Under the pieces are notes generated by a model. That model ran no database searches, was not told the DNA's origin, and was given only the letters and a program-made list of their open reading frames with translations. From positions 3,906,001 to 3,970,000 of the forward strand of contig NZ_CP159218.1 in assembly GCF_040438885.1 (NCBI RefSeq): DNA of 64,000 nt. The letters are read 5' to 3'. Origin of the DNA: Nakamurella sp. A5-74. GTDB taxonomy: Bacteria > Actinomycetota > Actinomycetes > Mycobacteriales > Nakamurellaceae. This document shows, piece after piece, positions 26,770 through 36,000 of this stretch; the stretch's first letter is position 1; every line of letters starts with the position of its first letter. The translations under genes and the position numbers were made by a program.

Positions 26770-28658
26770 GCGCCCCGCAGCCACCGCAGGAGCCGCTGCG
26801 CCCCGGCCACGCCCCGGACCCCGACGCCGCAGTGGCGACCGATTCCGACGCGGAGTGGCGCGGCGTTGCCGCCGAGGACACCGCCGAGGTGAGCGCCGAG
26901 GCGGGTGTCCGGTTGCAGGCGCGGTCGCGTCGGCTGCTGGGATCGCTGGTCCGTCCGCACCGCCGCAAGCTGTTCGTGCTGCTGCTCATCACCCTGGTCG
27001 AGCAGCTCACCTTCCTCGCCGGTCCGCTGATCGTCGCCGCCGGCATCAACCTGGCCATCCCGGCGCTCGTCCGGGGCGATGCGACCCCGATCGTCGTCAT
27101 CACCTCCGGGTACCTGTTGGCCGGCGTGCTCAACGCGCTCAGCCGCGCGGTGTTCACCCGCTACAGCGCCCGGATCACCCAGGCGGTCCTGCTCGAGCTA
27201 CGGGAGCGGGTGTTCGACCATTCACAGCGGCTGAGCATCGACTTCCACGAGAAGTACACCTCCGGAAAGCTCATCTCGCGTCTGTCCAGCGACGTCGAAA
27301 CCCTCCAGGAGCTGGCCGGCGAAGGCCTGGACCAGCTCACCAACGCCATCCTCTCGGTGCTGTTCATCTCCGTCACGCTGATCGTCTACGACGTCCAGCT
27401 GGGGCTGATCGCCTTCGCCGCGTTCATCCCGATCGCCTTCCTGACCCGCTGGTACCAGCGGCGTTCGCAGAAGATCTATCGCCGGACGCGCAGCGCGATC
27501 GCGGCCGTCATCACCCAGTTCGCCGAGACCATGAACGGGATGCGCGCCGTGCAGGCGTTCCGTCGGGAGCCGCGCAACAAGGCCATCTTCGGTGACCTGA
27601 ACGACGACTACTCGAAGGCGACCGGCGACAGCATGGTCGTGCTGGCGATATACACCCCCGGTCTCCGGCTGATCGGCAACATCTCGCTGACGGTCGTCAT
27701 GGTGCTGGGCGCGGTCCGGGTGATCGACGGTTCCTTCTCCGTCGGCGACCTCGCGGCGTTCCTGCTCTACGTCCGCCGGATGTACGACCCGCTCGAGGAA
27801 CTGGCGTACTTCTACAACGGCCTGCAGTCGGCGACGGCCGCGCTGGAGAAGATCTCCGGTCTGCTCGAGGAGAAGCCGGGGGTTCCCGATCCGGCACGAC
27901 CCACTCCGTTGGGCGAGCGGATCGAGGGGCGGCTCGACTTCCGGGACGTCACGTTCGCGTACTCCGAGCGCAGGACGATCATCCCGGGGCTCGATCTGCA
28001 CGTCCCGGCCGGTCAGACGGTGGCCGTCGTCGGCTCGACCGGAGCCGGCAAGTCGACGCTCGCAAAGCTGTTGTCCCGCTTCTACGACCCGACGGCGGGT
28101 TCGGTGACGCTCGACGGCATCGACGTCCGTGACCTGTCGACATCCGACCTGCGCCGCGGCGTCGTGATGGTGACCCAGGAGTCGTTCCTGTTCTCGGGGT
28201 CGGTGGCCGACAACATCGCGCTGGGTCGGCCGTCGGCGAGCCGCGCCGAGATCGAGGCGGCCGCCGATGCGATCGGCGCCGGGGTGTTCATCCGTGCGCT
28301 GCCGCAGGGCTTCGACACCGACGTCCGCAAGCGCGGCGGTCGGTTGTCGGCCGGGCAGCGTCAGCTCGTTGCGTTCTCCCGCGCGTTCCTGGCCGACCCT
28401 GCGGTGCTGATCCTGGACGAGGCGACGGCGTCGCTGGACATCCCGTCGGAGCGTGCCGTGCAGGTGGCTCTCGGCTCGATTTTGGCGGGCCGGACAGCGA
28501 TGATCATCGCCCACCGGTTGTCCACCGTGCTGATCGCCGACCGGGTGCTGGTGATGGAACAGGGGCGGATCGTCGAGGACGGCTCGCCCGCCGAGCTGAT
28601 CGCGGGCGACGGTCACTTCGCCGGCCTGCACGAGGCCTGGCGCGAGTCGCTCGTCTGA
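26766..28658 (+). CDS. ABC exporter subunit 2 (TM-ATPase half transporter)
   Basis: 630-residue intact half transporter. An acidic N-terminal tail of about 55 residues is followed by six membrane helices (about 65-350), then an ATPase with Walker A GSTGAGKST, a variant signature LSAGQRQL and Walker B LILDEATASLD with the catalytic Glu. The first subunit has LSGGQ but Asp at the catalytic position. The pair therefore looks like a heterodimeric exporter with one consensus and one degenerate ATP site. If the first gene is truly broken this subunit lacks its partner. The substrate (lipid, peptide or drug) cannot be read from sequence. Confidence 0.93.
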   Translation: MSAPQPPQEPLRPGHAPDPDAAVATDSDAEWRGVAAEDTAEVSAEAGVRLQARSRRLLGSLVRPHRRKLFVLLLITLVEQLTFLAGPLIVAAGINLAIPALVRGDATPIVVITSGYLLAGVLNALSRAVFTRYSARITQAVLLELRERVFDHSQRLSIDFHEKYTSGKLISRLSSDVETLQELAGEGLDQLTNAILSVLFISVTLIVYDVQLGLIAFAAFIPIAFLTRWYQRRSQKIYRRTRSAIAAVITQFAETMNGMRAVQAFRREPRNKAIFGDLNDDYSKATGDSMVVLAIYTPGLRLIGNISLTVVMVLGAVRVIDGSFSVGDLAAFLLYVRRMYDPLEELAYFYNGLQSATAALEKISGLLEEKPGVPDPARPTPLGERIEGRLDFRDVTFAYSERRTIIPGLDLHVPAGQTVAVVGSTGAGKSTLAKLLSRFYDPTAGSVTLDGIDVRDLSTSDLRRGVVMVTQESFLFSGSVADNIALGRPSASRAEIEAAADAIGAGVFIRALPQGFDTDVRKRGGRLSAGQRQLVAFSRAFLADPAVLILDEATASLDIPSERAVQVALGSILAGRTAMIIAHRLSTVLIADRVLVMEQGRIVEDGSPAELIAGDGHFAGLHEAWRESLV

Positions 28659-28714
28659 GTCCCTGGCTGAGCCCCAGTCCCGACGCCGGCGTTGCGGGTT
28701 GTCGCTGGCATTAC

Positions 28715-28794
28715 GGGTTGTCGCTGGTGTCAGGGGTTGTTGCTGGCACCAGGGACGTCCTTCCCGCCAGCGGCTGCCCCTGTCCCCAGCAACA
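28715..28794. repeat. 80-bp palindromic intergenic repeat, copy 2 (degenerate)
   Basis: Begins GTTGTCGCTGGTGTCAGGGG and ends CCCCAGCAACAA, with a partial extra copy of the left arm (GTTGTCGCTGGCATTACGG) just before it from about 28698. It aligns base for base with copy 3 over most of its length, but its arms pair less perfectly. It lies between the convergent ABC exporter and membrane-protein genes. Confidence 0.7.
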
Positions 28795-28822
28795 AACCGG
28801 CGACGGGGCCCTCGGACACAGC

Positions 28823-28888
28823 CGCTCACGTTCGGGCCGTTCGCTCACGCTCGACCATGAGCGAATGCGCCGAACGTGAGCGAACGCG
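28823..28888. repeat. Second palindromic repeat type (GCTCACGTTCG family), copy 1
   Basis: Outer arms CGCTCACGTTCGG (28823-28835) and CCGAACGTGAGCG (28870-28882) are a perfect 13-bp inverted repeat enclosing perfect 8-bp arms TTCGCTCA/TGAGCGAA. The right side, CGAACGTGAGCGAACGCG, recurs exactly at 54009-54026. It sits between the two 80-bp repeats in the same convergent gap. Confidence 0.75.
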
Positions 28889-28899
28889 CAGGCCCACGG

Positions 28900-28979
28900 G
28901 TTGTCGCTGGTGTCAGGGGTTGTTGCTGGCACCAGGGGTGTCCTTGTCGCCAGCAGCTGCACTCATCACCAGCGACAAC
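28900..28979. repeat. 80-bp palindromic intergenic repeat, copy 3
   Basis: Outer arms GTTGTCGCTGGTG and CACCAGCGACAAC pair perfectly over 13 bp, with inner arms TTGCTGGC/GCCAGCAG. It is the cleanest member besides copy 1 and ends 12 bases before the stop of the membrane-protein gene, as expected for a terminator of either neighbour. Confidence 0.8.
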
Positions 28980-28990
28980 AGTCGGCTGCC

Positions 28991-29635
28991 TCAGAAGGTG
29001 CTGAGCATGGCGATCCAGCCGAACAGAATGCCGGCGGCCGCTCCAGCGGCGAGGAAGCGCAGCACCGGCAGCGAGCGACACAGCCACAGCGCGGGCGCCA
29101 TCCCGGCCGCGATGACGACGTTGAACACGATCGCGAGCACCGGACTGTCCGACACTCCCGAGGTCAGCACGATCAGGGCGACCGCGACGATGAGCGCCAC
29201 GAAGATGCCCACCGCGATCCCGGGTCCCCAGGCAGGTGCAGACCGTTCGGCACGCCACTCCTCCACCCAGGCCCAGTCGCGACGTCGGTGTCGTCGCCCG
29301 CTGTCGTGCGCCACCGTCAGAACCGCGGTCGGCCCCCCGTCGGGATCCTCCGGGCCCTCGTCGTCGGCCTGCTCCCACCCCGTCCGGCCCGGAGCGAACG
29401 CCACCGGATCGGCATCAGGATCGACTCGGTGACCGGCGCGCGTCGGTTCGCCCCAGAACCCCGCTGCCTGCGGGATCAGGTCGGTGTGCTCGTCGTCGCC
29501 GCCGGGCGGATCGGTGGACGAGAACCGGGGGCGGACGGTGGTCGGTGCAGCATCGGAGTCCTCGGGACCACCCGCCGGAGCCTGACGGTCGGGGCGGACC
29601 CGCGTGGGATCGACGGTCGGGTCACTCGGCTGCAT
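28991..29635 (-). CDS. Membrane protein with long acidic N-terminus (Rv0882-like position)
   Basis: 214 residues. The first ~130 are polar, Pro/Asp-rich and probably disordered. Three hydrophobic segments follow (about 135-160, 162-185, 190-212), ending GILFGWIAMLSTF. The position beside an SpoU methyltransferase and sepH matches M. tuberculosis Rv0882, a small transmembrane protein (possibly the DUF2537 family). No catalytic motif is present and the function is unknown. The start fits an acidic leader and the absence of any competing gene upstream. Confidence 0.78.
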   Translation of the reverse strand: MQPSDPTVDPTRVRPDRQAPAGGPEDSDAAPTTVRPRFSSTDPPGGDDEHTDLIPQAAGFWGEPTRAGHRVDPDADPVAFAPGRTGWEQADDEGPEDPDGGPTAVLTVAHDSGRRHRRRDWAWVEEWRAERSAPAWGPGIAVGIFVALIVAVALIVLTSGVSDSPVLAIVFNVVIAAGMAPALWLCRSLPVLRFLAAGAAAGILFGWIAMLSTF

Positions 29636-29684
29636 GCGGGAAGTCTCTCATCCGGACGCCGACCGGGCAGTGGGTCCGGCCACC

Positions 29685-30524
29685 TCAACCGGACGCGTCG
29701 CCGGGCTCCCCGACGCTCAGCGCGGCGAACGCGATAGCTCCCGCGGTGGCGACGTTGAGCGAATCGACCCCGCCGGACATCGGAATGCGCACCAGCAGAT
29801 CGGCAGCCCGCAGCGCTTCCTCGGTGAGTCCCGGACCCTCCGAGCCCAGTAGGACTGCGACCTTGCGGCCCGGCAACGCGGCTGTCGCCAACAGGATCGC
29901 ATCGCTGCGCGGGGTCAGCGCGGCCACGATGAATCCGTTCCGCTGCACCAGCTCGATCACCGCGGCCACCGATCCGGCCGCGGGGTCGGCGAACGGCACC
30001 GCGAGGACGTGACCCATCGACACCCGCACACTGCGGCGGTACAGCGGATCCGCGCATCCCGGCCCCAGCAGCACCGCGTCGATGCCCAGCGCCGCAGCGT
30101 TGCGGAAGATGCTGCCGAGGTTCTCGTGATCGCCCACCCCCTCCAGCACCGCCACCGATCGCGACGCCTTCAGCAACATCTCCGCGTCGCGGGTGACCGG
30201 CCGGTCGGCGGTCGCCACCACGCCGCGGTTGAGGTGGAAGCCGACGATCTGCGCCATCACGTCGGCAGCGGCGACGTAGAACGGCGCGTCGACGGATACC
30301 AGGTCGTCTGCGAGCTCGTCGTAGCGACTGGCCACGCCGAGCAGGGCGCGGGTCGGGTAGCGGGAGGCGAGCAATCGACGGACCACGATCGCGCCTTCCC
30401 CGATCACCAGTCCGCGACCACCCGGTCGATCGGGTCGCCGATCGGCCCTGTTCAGATCACGGAAGTCGTCCGCCCGAGGATCTGCGGGGTCGTCGATCTC
30501 GATCCGTGCGCTCACCCACGTCAT
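29685..30524 (-). CDS. SpoU/TrmH-family RNA 2'-O-ribose methyltransferase
   Basis: 279-residue knotted (SPOUT) methyltransferase acting on rRNA or tRNA. The three family motifs are present: ENLGSIFRNAAALGIDAVLL (motif 1 with the catalytic Asn/Arg region), VLLGSEGPGL (motif 2) and DSLNVATAGAIAFAAL (motif 3). The N-terminal ~110 residues form a substrate-binding domain (RRLLASRYPTRALL). ATG 30524 gives the family N-terminus; the much longer open frame upstream is the shadow of the MFS gene. The position matches Rv0881 of M. tuberculosis. The exact nucleotide target is not evident. Confidence 0.9.
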   Translation of the reverse strand: MTWVSARIEIDDPADPRADDFRDLNRADRRPDRPGGRGLVIGEGAIVVRRLLASRYPTRALLGVASRYDELADDLVSVDAPFYVAAADVMAQIVGFHLNRGVVATADRPVTRDAEMLLKASRSVAVLEGVGDHENLGSIFRNAAALGIDAVLLGPGCADPLYRRSVRVSMGHVLAVPFADPAAGSVAAVIELVQRNGFIVAALTPRSDAILLATAALPGRKVAVLLGSEGPGLTEEALRAADLLVRIPMSGGVDSLNVATAGAIAFAALSVGEPGDASG

Positions 30525-30547
30525 GCTGCCGTACCGGGGACCGACGG

Positions 30548-32386
30548 TCAGCGGCGCCCGGGCCGCCGCACCACACGCCGCCCGGTCCGCTGCACCCGTC
30601 GAGCGGCGCGCACCGCCGGCCGCCCAGCTCGCCGGGCCCCGCCACCGATGCGGTGCAGGGATTCGGCGATCGACTCGGCGACGTGCGACTCCGGGTCGTC
30701 GTCCGACCGGGGATTGAACACGTGCACGTGCGGGACCGGGCCGATCCGCATCAGGAACGTCACCGGCGTGGTGCGCCACAACCAGAACCCGATCACCAGG
30801 GCCGCCACCGCCGACACCGCTCCGCCGAAGATCAGCGGTGCCCCGCCACCGAAGTGCTGGGCGATGACACCGATGAGGGGCGAGAAGAACGGGTTGCCAC
30901 CCAGGAAGGCCAACGAGTAGATCCCCATCACCCGACCCCGCATCGCGGGCACCGTCGAGGCCTGCACCATGGCGTTGGCGGCGTTGATGAAGATCAGCAT
31001 CGCCATGCCCTGCGGTACCAGCAACACCGCGAGGATCAGGTACGAGCCGAGCAGACCGAGCACCACCTCGATCGCCCCGAAGGCGAACGCGGCGCCGATC
31101 AACAGCCGCTGCCGCGGGGTCTTTTGCTGCCGCGCAGAGACCAGTGCACCGAGCAGCGCACCGACCGCGATCGTTGTGGACAGCAGTCCGTAGGAGTCGG
31201 CGCCGCGTTCGAACACGATCCGGGCGATGATCGCCAACGTCACCTGGAAGTTCATCCCGAAGGTGGCCACCACGAACAGCAGACCGATGACGAGCATCAG
31301 GTCGGGGCGACCCCGCACATAGGCGAGTCCCTCCCTGGTCTGACCCTTGCGCCGGGCGACCGGCGGCGACCGGCGCAGCGCGGCCGGGTCGATCTTCGTC
31401 AGCCCGATGATGACGGCGATGTAGGACAACCCGGAGATCGTCATCACCGGACCGGTGTCCACCAGCGAGATGAGCACCCCGGCAACGGCGGGGCCGACGA
31501 TGCGCGCGCCGTTGAAGCCCAGCGAGTTGAGCGACACCGCGTTCGACAGTTCCGCTGCCGGCACCAGCTCGGCGACGAAGGACTGCCGGATCGGACCGTC
31601 GAAGGTCGCGGCCGTCCCCACCACCACGCAGGCCAGGAAGACGTGCCAGACCTCGGCAATCCCCAGCCAGGCGAGCACCCCGAGGGCGACGCCGGCCAGG
31701 CCGAGCACCACCTGGATCCAGCGCAGCGCGCGGCGCTTGTCGACCCGGTCGGCGATCGTGCCGGCCCACAACGACAGCAGCAGGGTCGGGCCGAACTGCA
31801 GGCCCGCCGCGACGCCCAGCGCCACCGGACTGTCGTCGGTGAGCTGCAGGACGAGCCAGTCCTGGGCGACCCGGTTCATCCAGGTTCCGGTCTGGCAGAC
31901 GACGTTGCCGGTGAAGTAGTACCGGTAGTTGCGGATCTTGAGCGACCGGAAGGTACCGCTGCGGGCGACCCGCTCCTGCGGTGTCGCCGCCTCGGCGATC
32001 GCCGGGTCGGTGCCAACCGCCGGCGCACTCGACGGTTCCGACGCCGGAGTCTCCCCGGGCGGTCCGGGCGGTCCGGGCGGTCTGGACGGTCCGGACGGGT
32101 CAGCCGGGTGAGCCGGGGGTCGGGGGTCCTGATCCGACCGCTGCAGCGAGGCACGCTCGTCCGAACTCTGCCGACGGCCGTTCGTGCGCTGCTGCCCCGC
32201 CGCGTCTGCGCGCCGCCCCGGCGGACGGACGGGACGCTCCGGCCGGTCCGGATCCGTCGGGCGAGCCCGACTCGTCGGCGCCTTCCGTTGGGCTGCAGCA
32301 CTTTGCGAACCAGTACGGCCCCCGTCGTCGGACCGCAACGGATCGTCCTCGCCGGAGGCGCTGTGCGGATCCGTTGCTCTCACCAC
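30548..32386 (-). CDS. MFS transporter (EntS/MFS_3 type) with disordered N-terminal extension
   Basis: 612-residue permease. The membrane part starts near residue 145 (FRSLKIRNYRYYFTGNVVCQTGTWMNRVAQDWLVL is split across the first helix) and spans about 12 helices to residue 560, with GTIADRVDKRRAL as motif A. The family exports siderophores or small drugs. The first ~140 residues are Pro/Arg/Ser-rich with GPPGPP-like repeats, encoded by a GGTCCGGGC-type tandem repeat near 32055-32100. The C-terminal tail is strongly basic and Arg-rich. GTG 32386 or 32383 is the start. It occupies the place of the MarR gene Rv0880 in the mycobacterial order. Confidence 0.87.
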   Translation of the reverse strand: MVRATDPHSASGEDDPLRSDDGGRTGSQSAAAQRKAPTSRARPTDPDRPERPVRPPGRRADAAGQQRTNGRRQSSDERASLQRSDQDPRPPAHPADPSGPSRPPGPPGPPGETPASEPSSAPAVGTDPAIAEAATPQERVARSGTFRSLKIRNYRYYFTGNVVCQTGTWMNRVAQDWLVLQLTDDSPVALGVAAGLQFGPTLLLSLWAGTIADRVDKRRALRWIQVVLGLAGVALGVLAWLGIAEVWHVFLACVVVGTAATFDGPIRQSFVAELVPAAELSNAVSLNSLGFNGARIVGPAVAGVLISLVDTGPVMTISGLSYIAVIIGLTKIDPAALRRSPPVARRKGQTREGLAYVRGRPDLMLVIGLLFVVATFGMNFQVTLAIIARIVFERGADSYGLLSTTIAVGALLGALVSARQQKTPRQRLLIGAAFAFGAIEVVLGLLGSYLILAVLLVPQGMAMLIFINAANAMVQASTVPAMRGRVMGIYSLAFLGGNPFFSPLIGVIAQHFGGGAPLIFGGAVSAVAALVIGFWLWRTTPVTFLMRIGPVPHVHVFNPRSDDDPESHVAESIAESLHRIGGGARRAGRPAVRAARRVQRTGRRVVRRPGRR

Positions 32387-32462
32387 CCCGTGACGTCGTT
32401 AGGTTCCCTCACGAATCTACGCCCGGTCGGCGTCACGAAGGACCGAGGGTCCGACCCTCGCC

Positions 32463-32477
32463 TACGCTCGGGGGGTG
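32463..32477 (+). promoter_or_regulatory. Leaderless-type -10 element at the DUF2530-like gene
   Basis: TACGCT (32463-32468, TANNNT type) lies six bases before the GTG at 32475, the geometry of actinobacterial leaderless transcripts. No Shine-Dalgarno sequence precedes the start. Confidence 0.45.
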
Positions 32478-33008
32478 AGCGAACAGCCGACGGACGTTCC
32501 CGACCCGGACGTTCCCGATCCGGACGTCGCCGCCCGGCAGCCGACCGCCGCGGAGCGGCCCGGCGGTGCGGAGTCTCCTGGGTATGCGGTGTCACCTGCA
32601 GATGCGGGGTCCCCTGGGGAGGTAGTGCTCCCTGGTGATGCGGTGCACTCTGGTGATGCGGTGCTCCCCGGCGATGCGGTGCTCCCCGGTGATGCGGTGC
32701 ACCCCGGTGATGCGGTGCTCCCCGGTGATGCGGTGCTCCCCGGTGATGCGGTGCTCCCGTTGCCGCCGGCACGCGCCGGTCTGCGTCAGGTGGTGGTGCC
32801 CGGGACCGGCATCTGGTTCGTGGGATTCGTCGTCCTGCTGTTCTTCATCCCGCAACTGCGTGAGCACCACGCGATGATCTGGCTCTGGACGTTCCTGGCC
32901 GGCTGGGTGCTGGGCCTGATCGGCCTGACGATCTACGGCTGGCAGCGACGCTCCGCGCGACGGGGGCACCGCGGCGCGAGCTCGATGGCACTCGACGAGC
33001 AGTACTGA
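32475..33008 (+). CDS. Two-helix membrane protein with GDAVLP hexapeptide repeats (DUF2530-like)
   Basis: 177 residues. Residues ~46-95 hold about seven tandem copies of GDAV(L/H)(P/S), encoded by an 18-bp repeat (roughly 32633-32755). The C-terminal 75 residues contain two membrane helices (TGIWFVGFVVLLFFIP and WLWTFLAGWVLGLIGL) and a basic tail with MALDEQY, as in short DUF2530 proteins such as M. tuberculosis Rv0879c, which lack the repeats. Copy number of such near-identical units usually varies by slippage, and whole-codon units keep the frame. Function unknown. The stop faces that of the sacsin-like gene ten bases away. Confidence 0.8.
   Translation: MSEQPTDVPDPDVPDPDVAARQPTAAERPGGAESPGYAVSPADAGSPGEVVLPGDAVHSGDAVLPGDAVLPGDAVHPGDAVLPGDAVLPGDAVLPLPPARAGLRQVVVPGTGIWFVGFVVLLFFIPQLREHHAMIWLWTFLAGWVLGLIGLTIYGWQRRSARRGHRGASSMALDEQY
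32633..32755 (+). repeat. 18-bp coding tandem repeat
   Basis: About seven near-identical units of GGTGATGCGGTGCTCCCC, some reading GGCGATGCG or GTGCACCCC, encode the GDAVLP repeats of the membrane protein. Identity between neighbouring units is nearly complete, so expansion was recent. Confidence 0.85.
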
Positions 33009-33018
33009 GCGGAAGCGC

Positions 33019-36000
33019 TCAGTCCCAGACCCTGGCAAGCAGCTCTCCGGCGTCGTCGCCACGGATCGCGGCCAGGATCCGTCGCCGGTCCGCCCAGCGG
33101 CCGTTGGCCCAGGCCAACGCAGAGGCGAGGCCGAGCTCGGAGGAGTCGCAGATCGCCGAAGTGCCCACCGGCCACCAGGCCACCCGGTGTTCGACACCGT
33201 CGGGGTCGCGCACGGTCAGCGTCGCTGCGACCTGCGGCGTGCGGTGATCGGGACCCAGCAGCGCGACCACGGCCGGGATCTTCTCTGCGGCGCCCGACGT
33301 TGCCTGCGATGCGGCGGACGACGTCAGTGCGCCGTCGGCGGCGGCGAGCGGGAGCCCGAAGACCTCGGCGGCGAGCTCGGCATCGTTCCGGGTGGCGAGC
33401 ACCCTTGACGGCGCCAGGCACTGCGCCCACCAGGGGCCGTCCGGCACGATCACCTCGTCGGCCGACCTCACCGAGCCGTCGCAGACCCGGATCCGATCGG
33501 GCAGTTGCACGCTGTCGTCGTCGGCCAATCTCGCCACCAGCAGGGCCACCACCGCGGTCACCGCCGCCGGGTCGAGGGCCACCGCCGGATCACAGAACCG
33601 ATCGAGCACGCCTTGCGGATCGTCGTCGACGAGCGCGGCGAACTGTTCGTCGGAGCCGATCACCCCGATGGCGGCGGCGACCTGGGGGCTGAGGGCAGTC
33701 GGCAGCGGTGGCAGCAGCTGCAGCGGCGATCCGGCCGACGGGGTGTCGGCGGTCCGGAACCGATCGGGGGCGACTCCGTCGATCGAGGCGTGCTCGGCGA
33801 TCCACCAACCCGTGTAGCTGCGGGTACCCGGCCGGGTCAGCACCGCGGCCCGGGCCTCGGGGTCCGCGTCGAGCAGCGCGAGGAAGGCCGGCCAGTCGTC
33901 GACCAGGTCGAGGTCGGCCACCCCGAGCTCCCCGTCGTCCCGATCCGGGGACCCGAGCTCGCCGGACCCCGGGTAGTCGTCGAGATCGGGCAGGAGCTTG
34001 TCCGCCCGCGGATCGTCGAGCGGTACGACGAGCAGACCGGCGCGTACCCCCGCGCGCTCCAGGACCGCAGCCCCCCACCGCTGCACCCACGCCCGACCGA
34101 TCAACGGCAAGGCATCGGCGACGAGCACCGCACCGAGCGTCGCGTCGGGCAGCAGCAGTTCCGTTGCGGGCCACGGCTCCTCGTCCTCGGTGCCGAGCAC
34201 CAGGTCGCTCACCAGCTGAGGATCGGGCACCCCGCCGGCCGCGATCAGGTCCAGCACCAGGGCGGCCAGCGCGCCGGCCGCGACCGCCGGATCGTGTGCG
34301 AGATCGTCGGCATCCGGGGTGGCCGTGTCGGGCAGCACGATCACCTCGAGCAGGTCCGCCTCCAGGTCCCCGGCCAGCGCGGTGATCTCTGCGCGCAAGG
34401 CGCTCGAGGCGAGGATCGCATCCGGATCGGCGGGCACTGCGCCGATCCGCAGCAGCAGATCGTCGGCGGCCTCGGCCGCGACCCAGCGGATGGCCGGCAG
34501 CACTGCGGTGACGGCCTGCGTCAACTCCTGCAGTGCCGGCGTCGGGAGCAGGACGCCCCGGGCGCCGATCGCCTGTCGCCCGTCGGCCAGCGGGACCGGA
34601 AGCCCGGAGAGCGCATCGGCATCGGAGCCGGCCAACCCTCGGTAGAGCTGCGCCCACCACCGCGGCGGTCGCACCACCGACGACAGCGCGTCGACGGCCT
34701 CGGACAGCGACAGCATGGTGACGCCGAGCATCCGGGCAGCTGTCCGCGCGGACACCGGCACCTCCACCAGCGCAGGGATCGCCTCGGCCACCGCTGCGGC
34801 CGTCGCGCCGTCCAGCTCCGGACAGCAGCGGGCGGTGCGCGGTTCGACCGGATCACCCAGCACCCCGACGAGCAGCGGCGCGTCGGCGAGTCGCCGGACA
34901 ACCAGTGCCCGCAGGCGGGCATCGAGGTCACCGGCCGGGAAGTCCTGCGGCGGAACGAGATCCCAGCGCGCTTCCGGCGGGAGTGCCATTGCCAGGGCGA
35001 GGTAGGCATCGACGGACAGTGCCAGCAGATGGTCGGTGAGCGGCTCGACCGTGATGCGTCGACGGGTCTCGTCCACCGGGAAGGTGCCGACCAGTCGGCC
35101 CGGCAGGGTGAGCAGATCGTCGGTCGCGGTCGGTGCGCCGATCGCATGGACCGTCTCGGCATCCGTGCCGCGTTCGGCGAACGGGTCGAAGGCACCGACA
35201 GCACCGCCGGCCTCGCCCGGGGGTTCCGGCAACGACCAGCACAACCGCCAGTCGGCACGCATCCGCTCCTCCACCGGGCGATCCGCGAGCAGCGCTGCAG
35301 GCAGTTCGCCGTGGCTCTCCGCCGTCAGGAACGAGCGACGCGCTGCGGTCGCGGCGGGCCCGGTCTCGAGCAGCTGCTCCCGGCGCACCAGCACGGGGCT
35401 ACCTCGGGCCGTGCGGGGTTCGTCGCGCTCGCGGGTGATCGTCAGATCCGGCAGCCGAACCTCGTCCAGCGCCGGGAGCGCCCACCACAGCTCGTCGAGC
35501 ACCGCGCTGCGCCATCCGTCGAGCACCGCATCGGCACCCACCCCGGGTCGGAGCGGCAGCCGCACCTGCGAGCTGAACCCCTGCGGTACGTCGTCTTCCG
35601 TGGCGTCCGGGAGCGGCCAACACAGCCGCAACGCGGGCAGGACGCCGTCCCGACGGCGCAGTTCCGCATCGAGCTCCGGAATACCAAGGGCCGCAACCTC
35701 TTCCGCGGTCCGCTCGGCCGAGAACCGGACGGAGCCACTCATCGACAGCAGCGCGGGCTCGTCGCTCAACGCGCGCACCGCCGTGAAGCCGACCCCGAAA
35801 TGCCCGATGGTGGAGGCGGTGTCGCGCTTGGCCGATGCCCGCAGGCTGGCCAACGCCCGAACGCCGTCGGACGTCAGCGGCGACCCGGTGTTGGCGACCC
35901 GGATCTCCACTGCGCCGCCGGTGAGGTCGATCCGTTCGACGGCCAGTACGGCCCGCACCCCTGCCGATCGCGCGGCGTCGACGGCATTGGCCGCCAACTC

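Noticed and set aside
30525-31769. Long upstream extension of the SpoU methyltransferase frame
   Set aside because: It overlaps the MFS gene in another frame and has shadow composition; the methyltransferase begins at ATG 30524.
32633-32755. Possible CRISPR or non-coding satellite
   Set aside because: 18-bp units are contiguous and keep the reading frame, encoding GDAVLP repeats within a gene.
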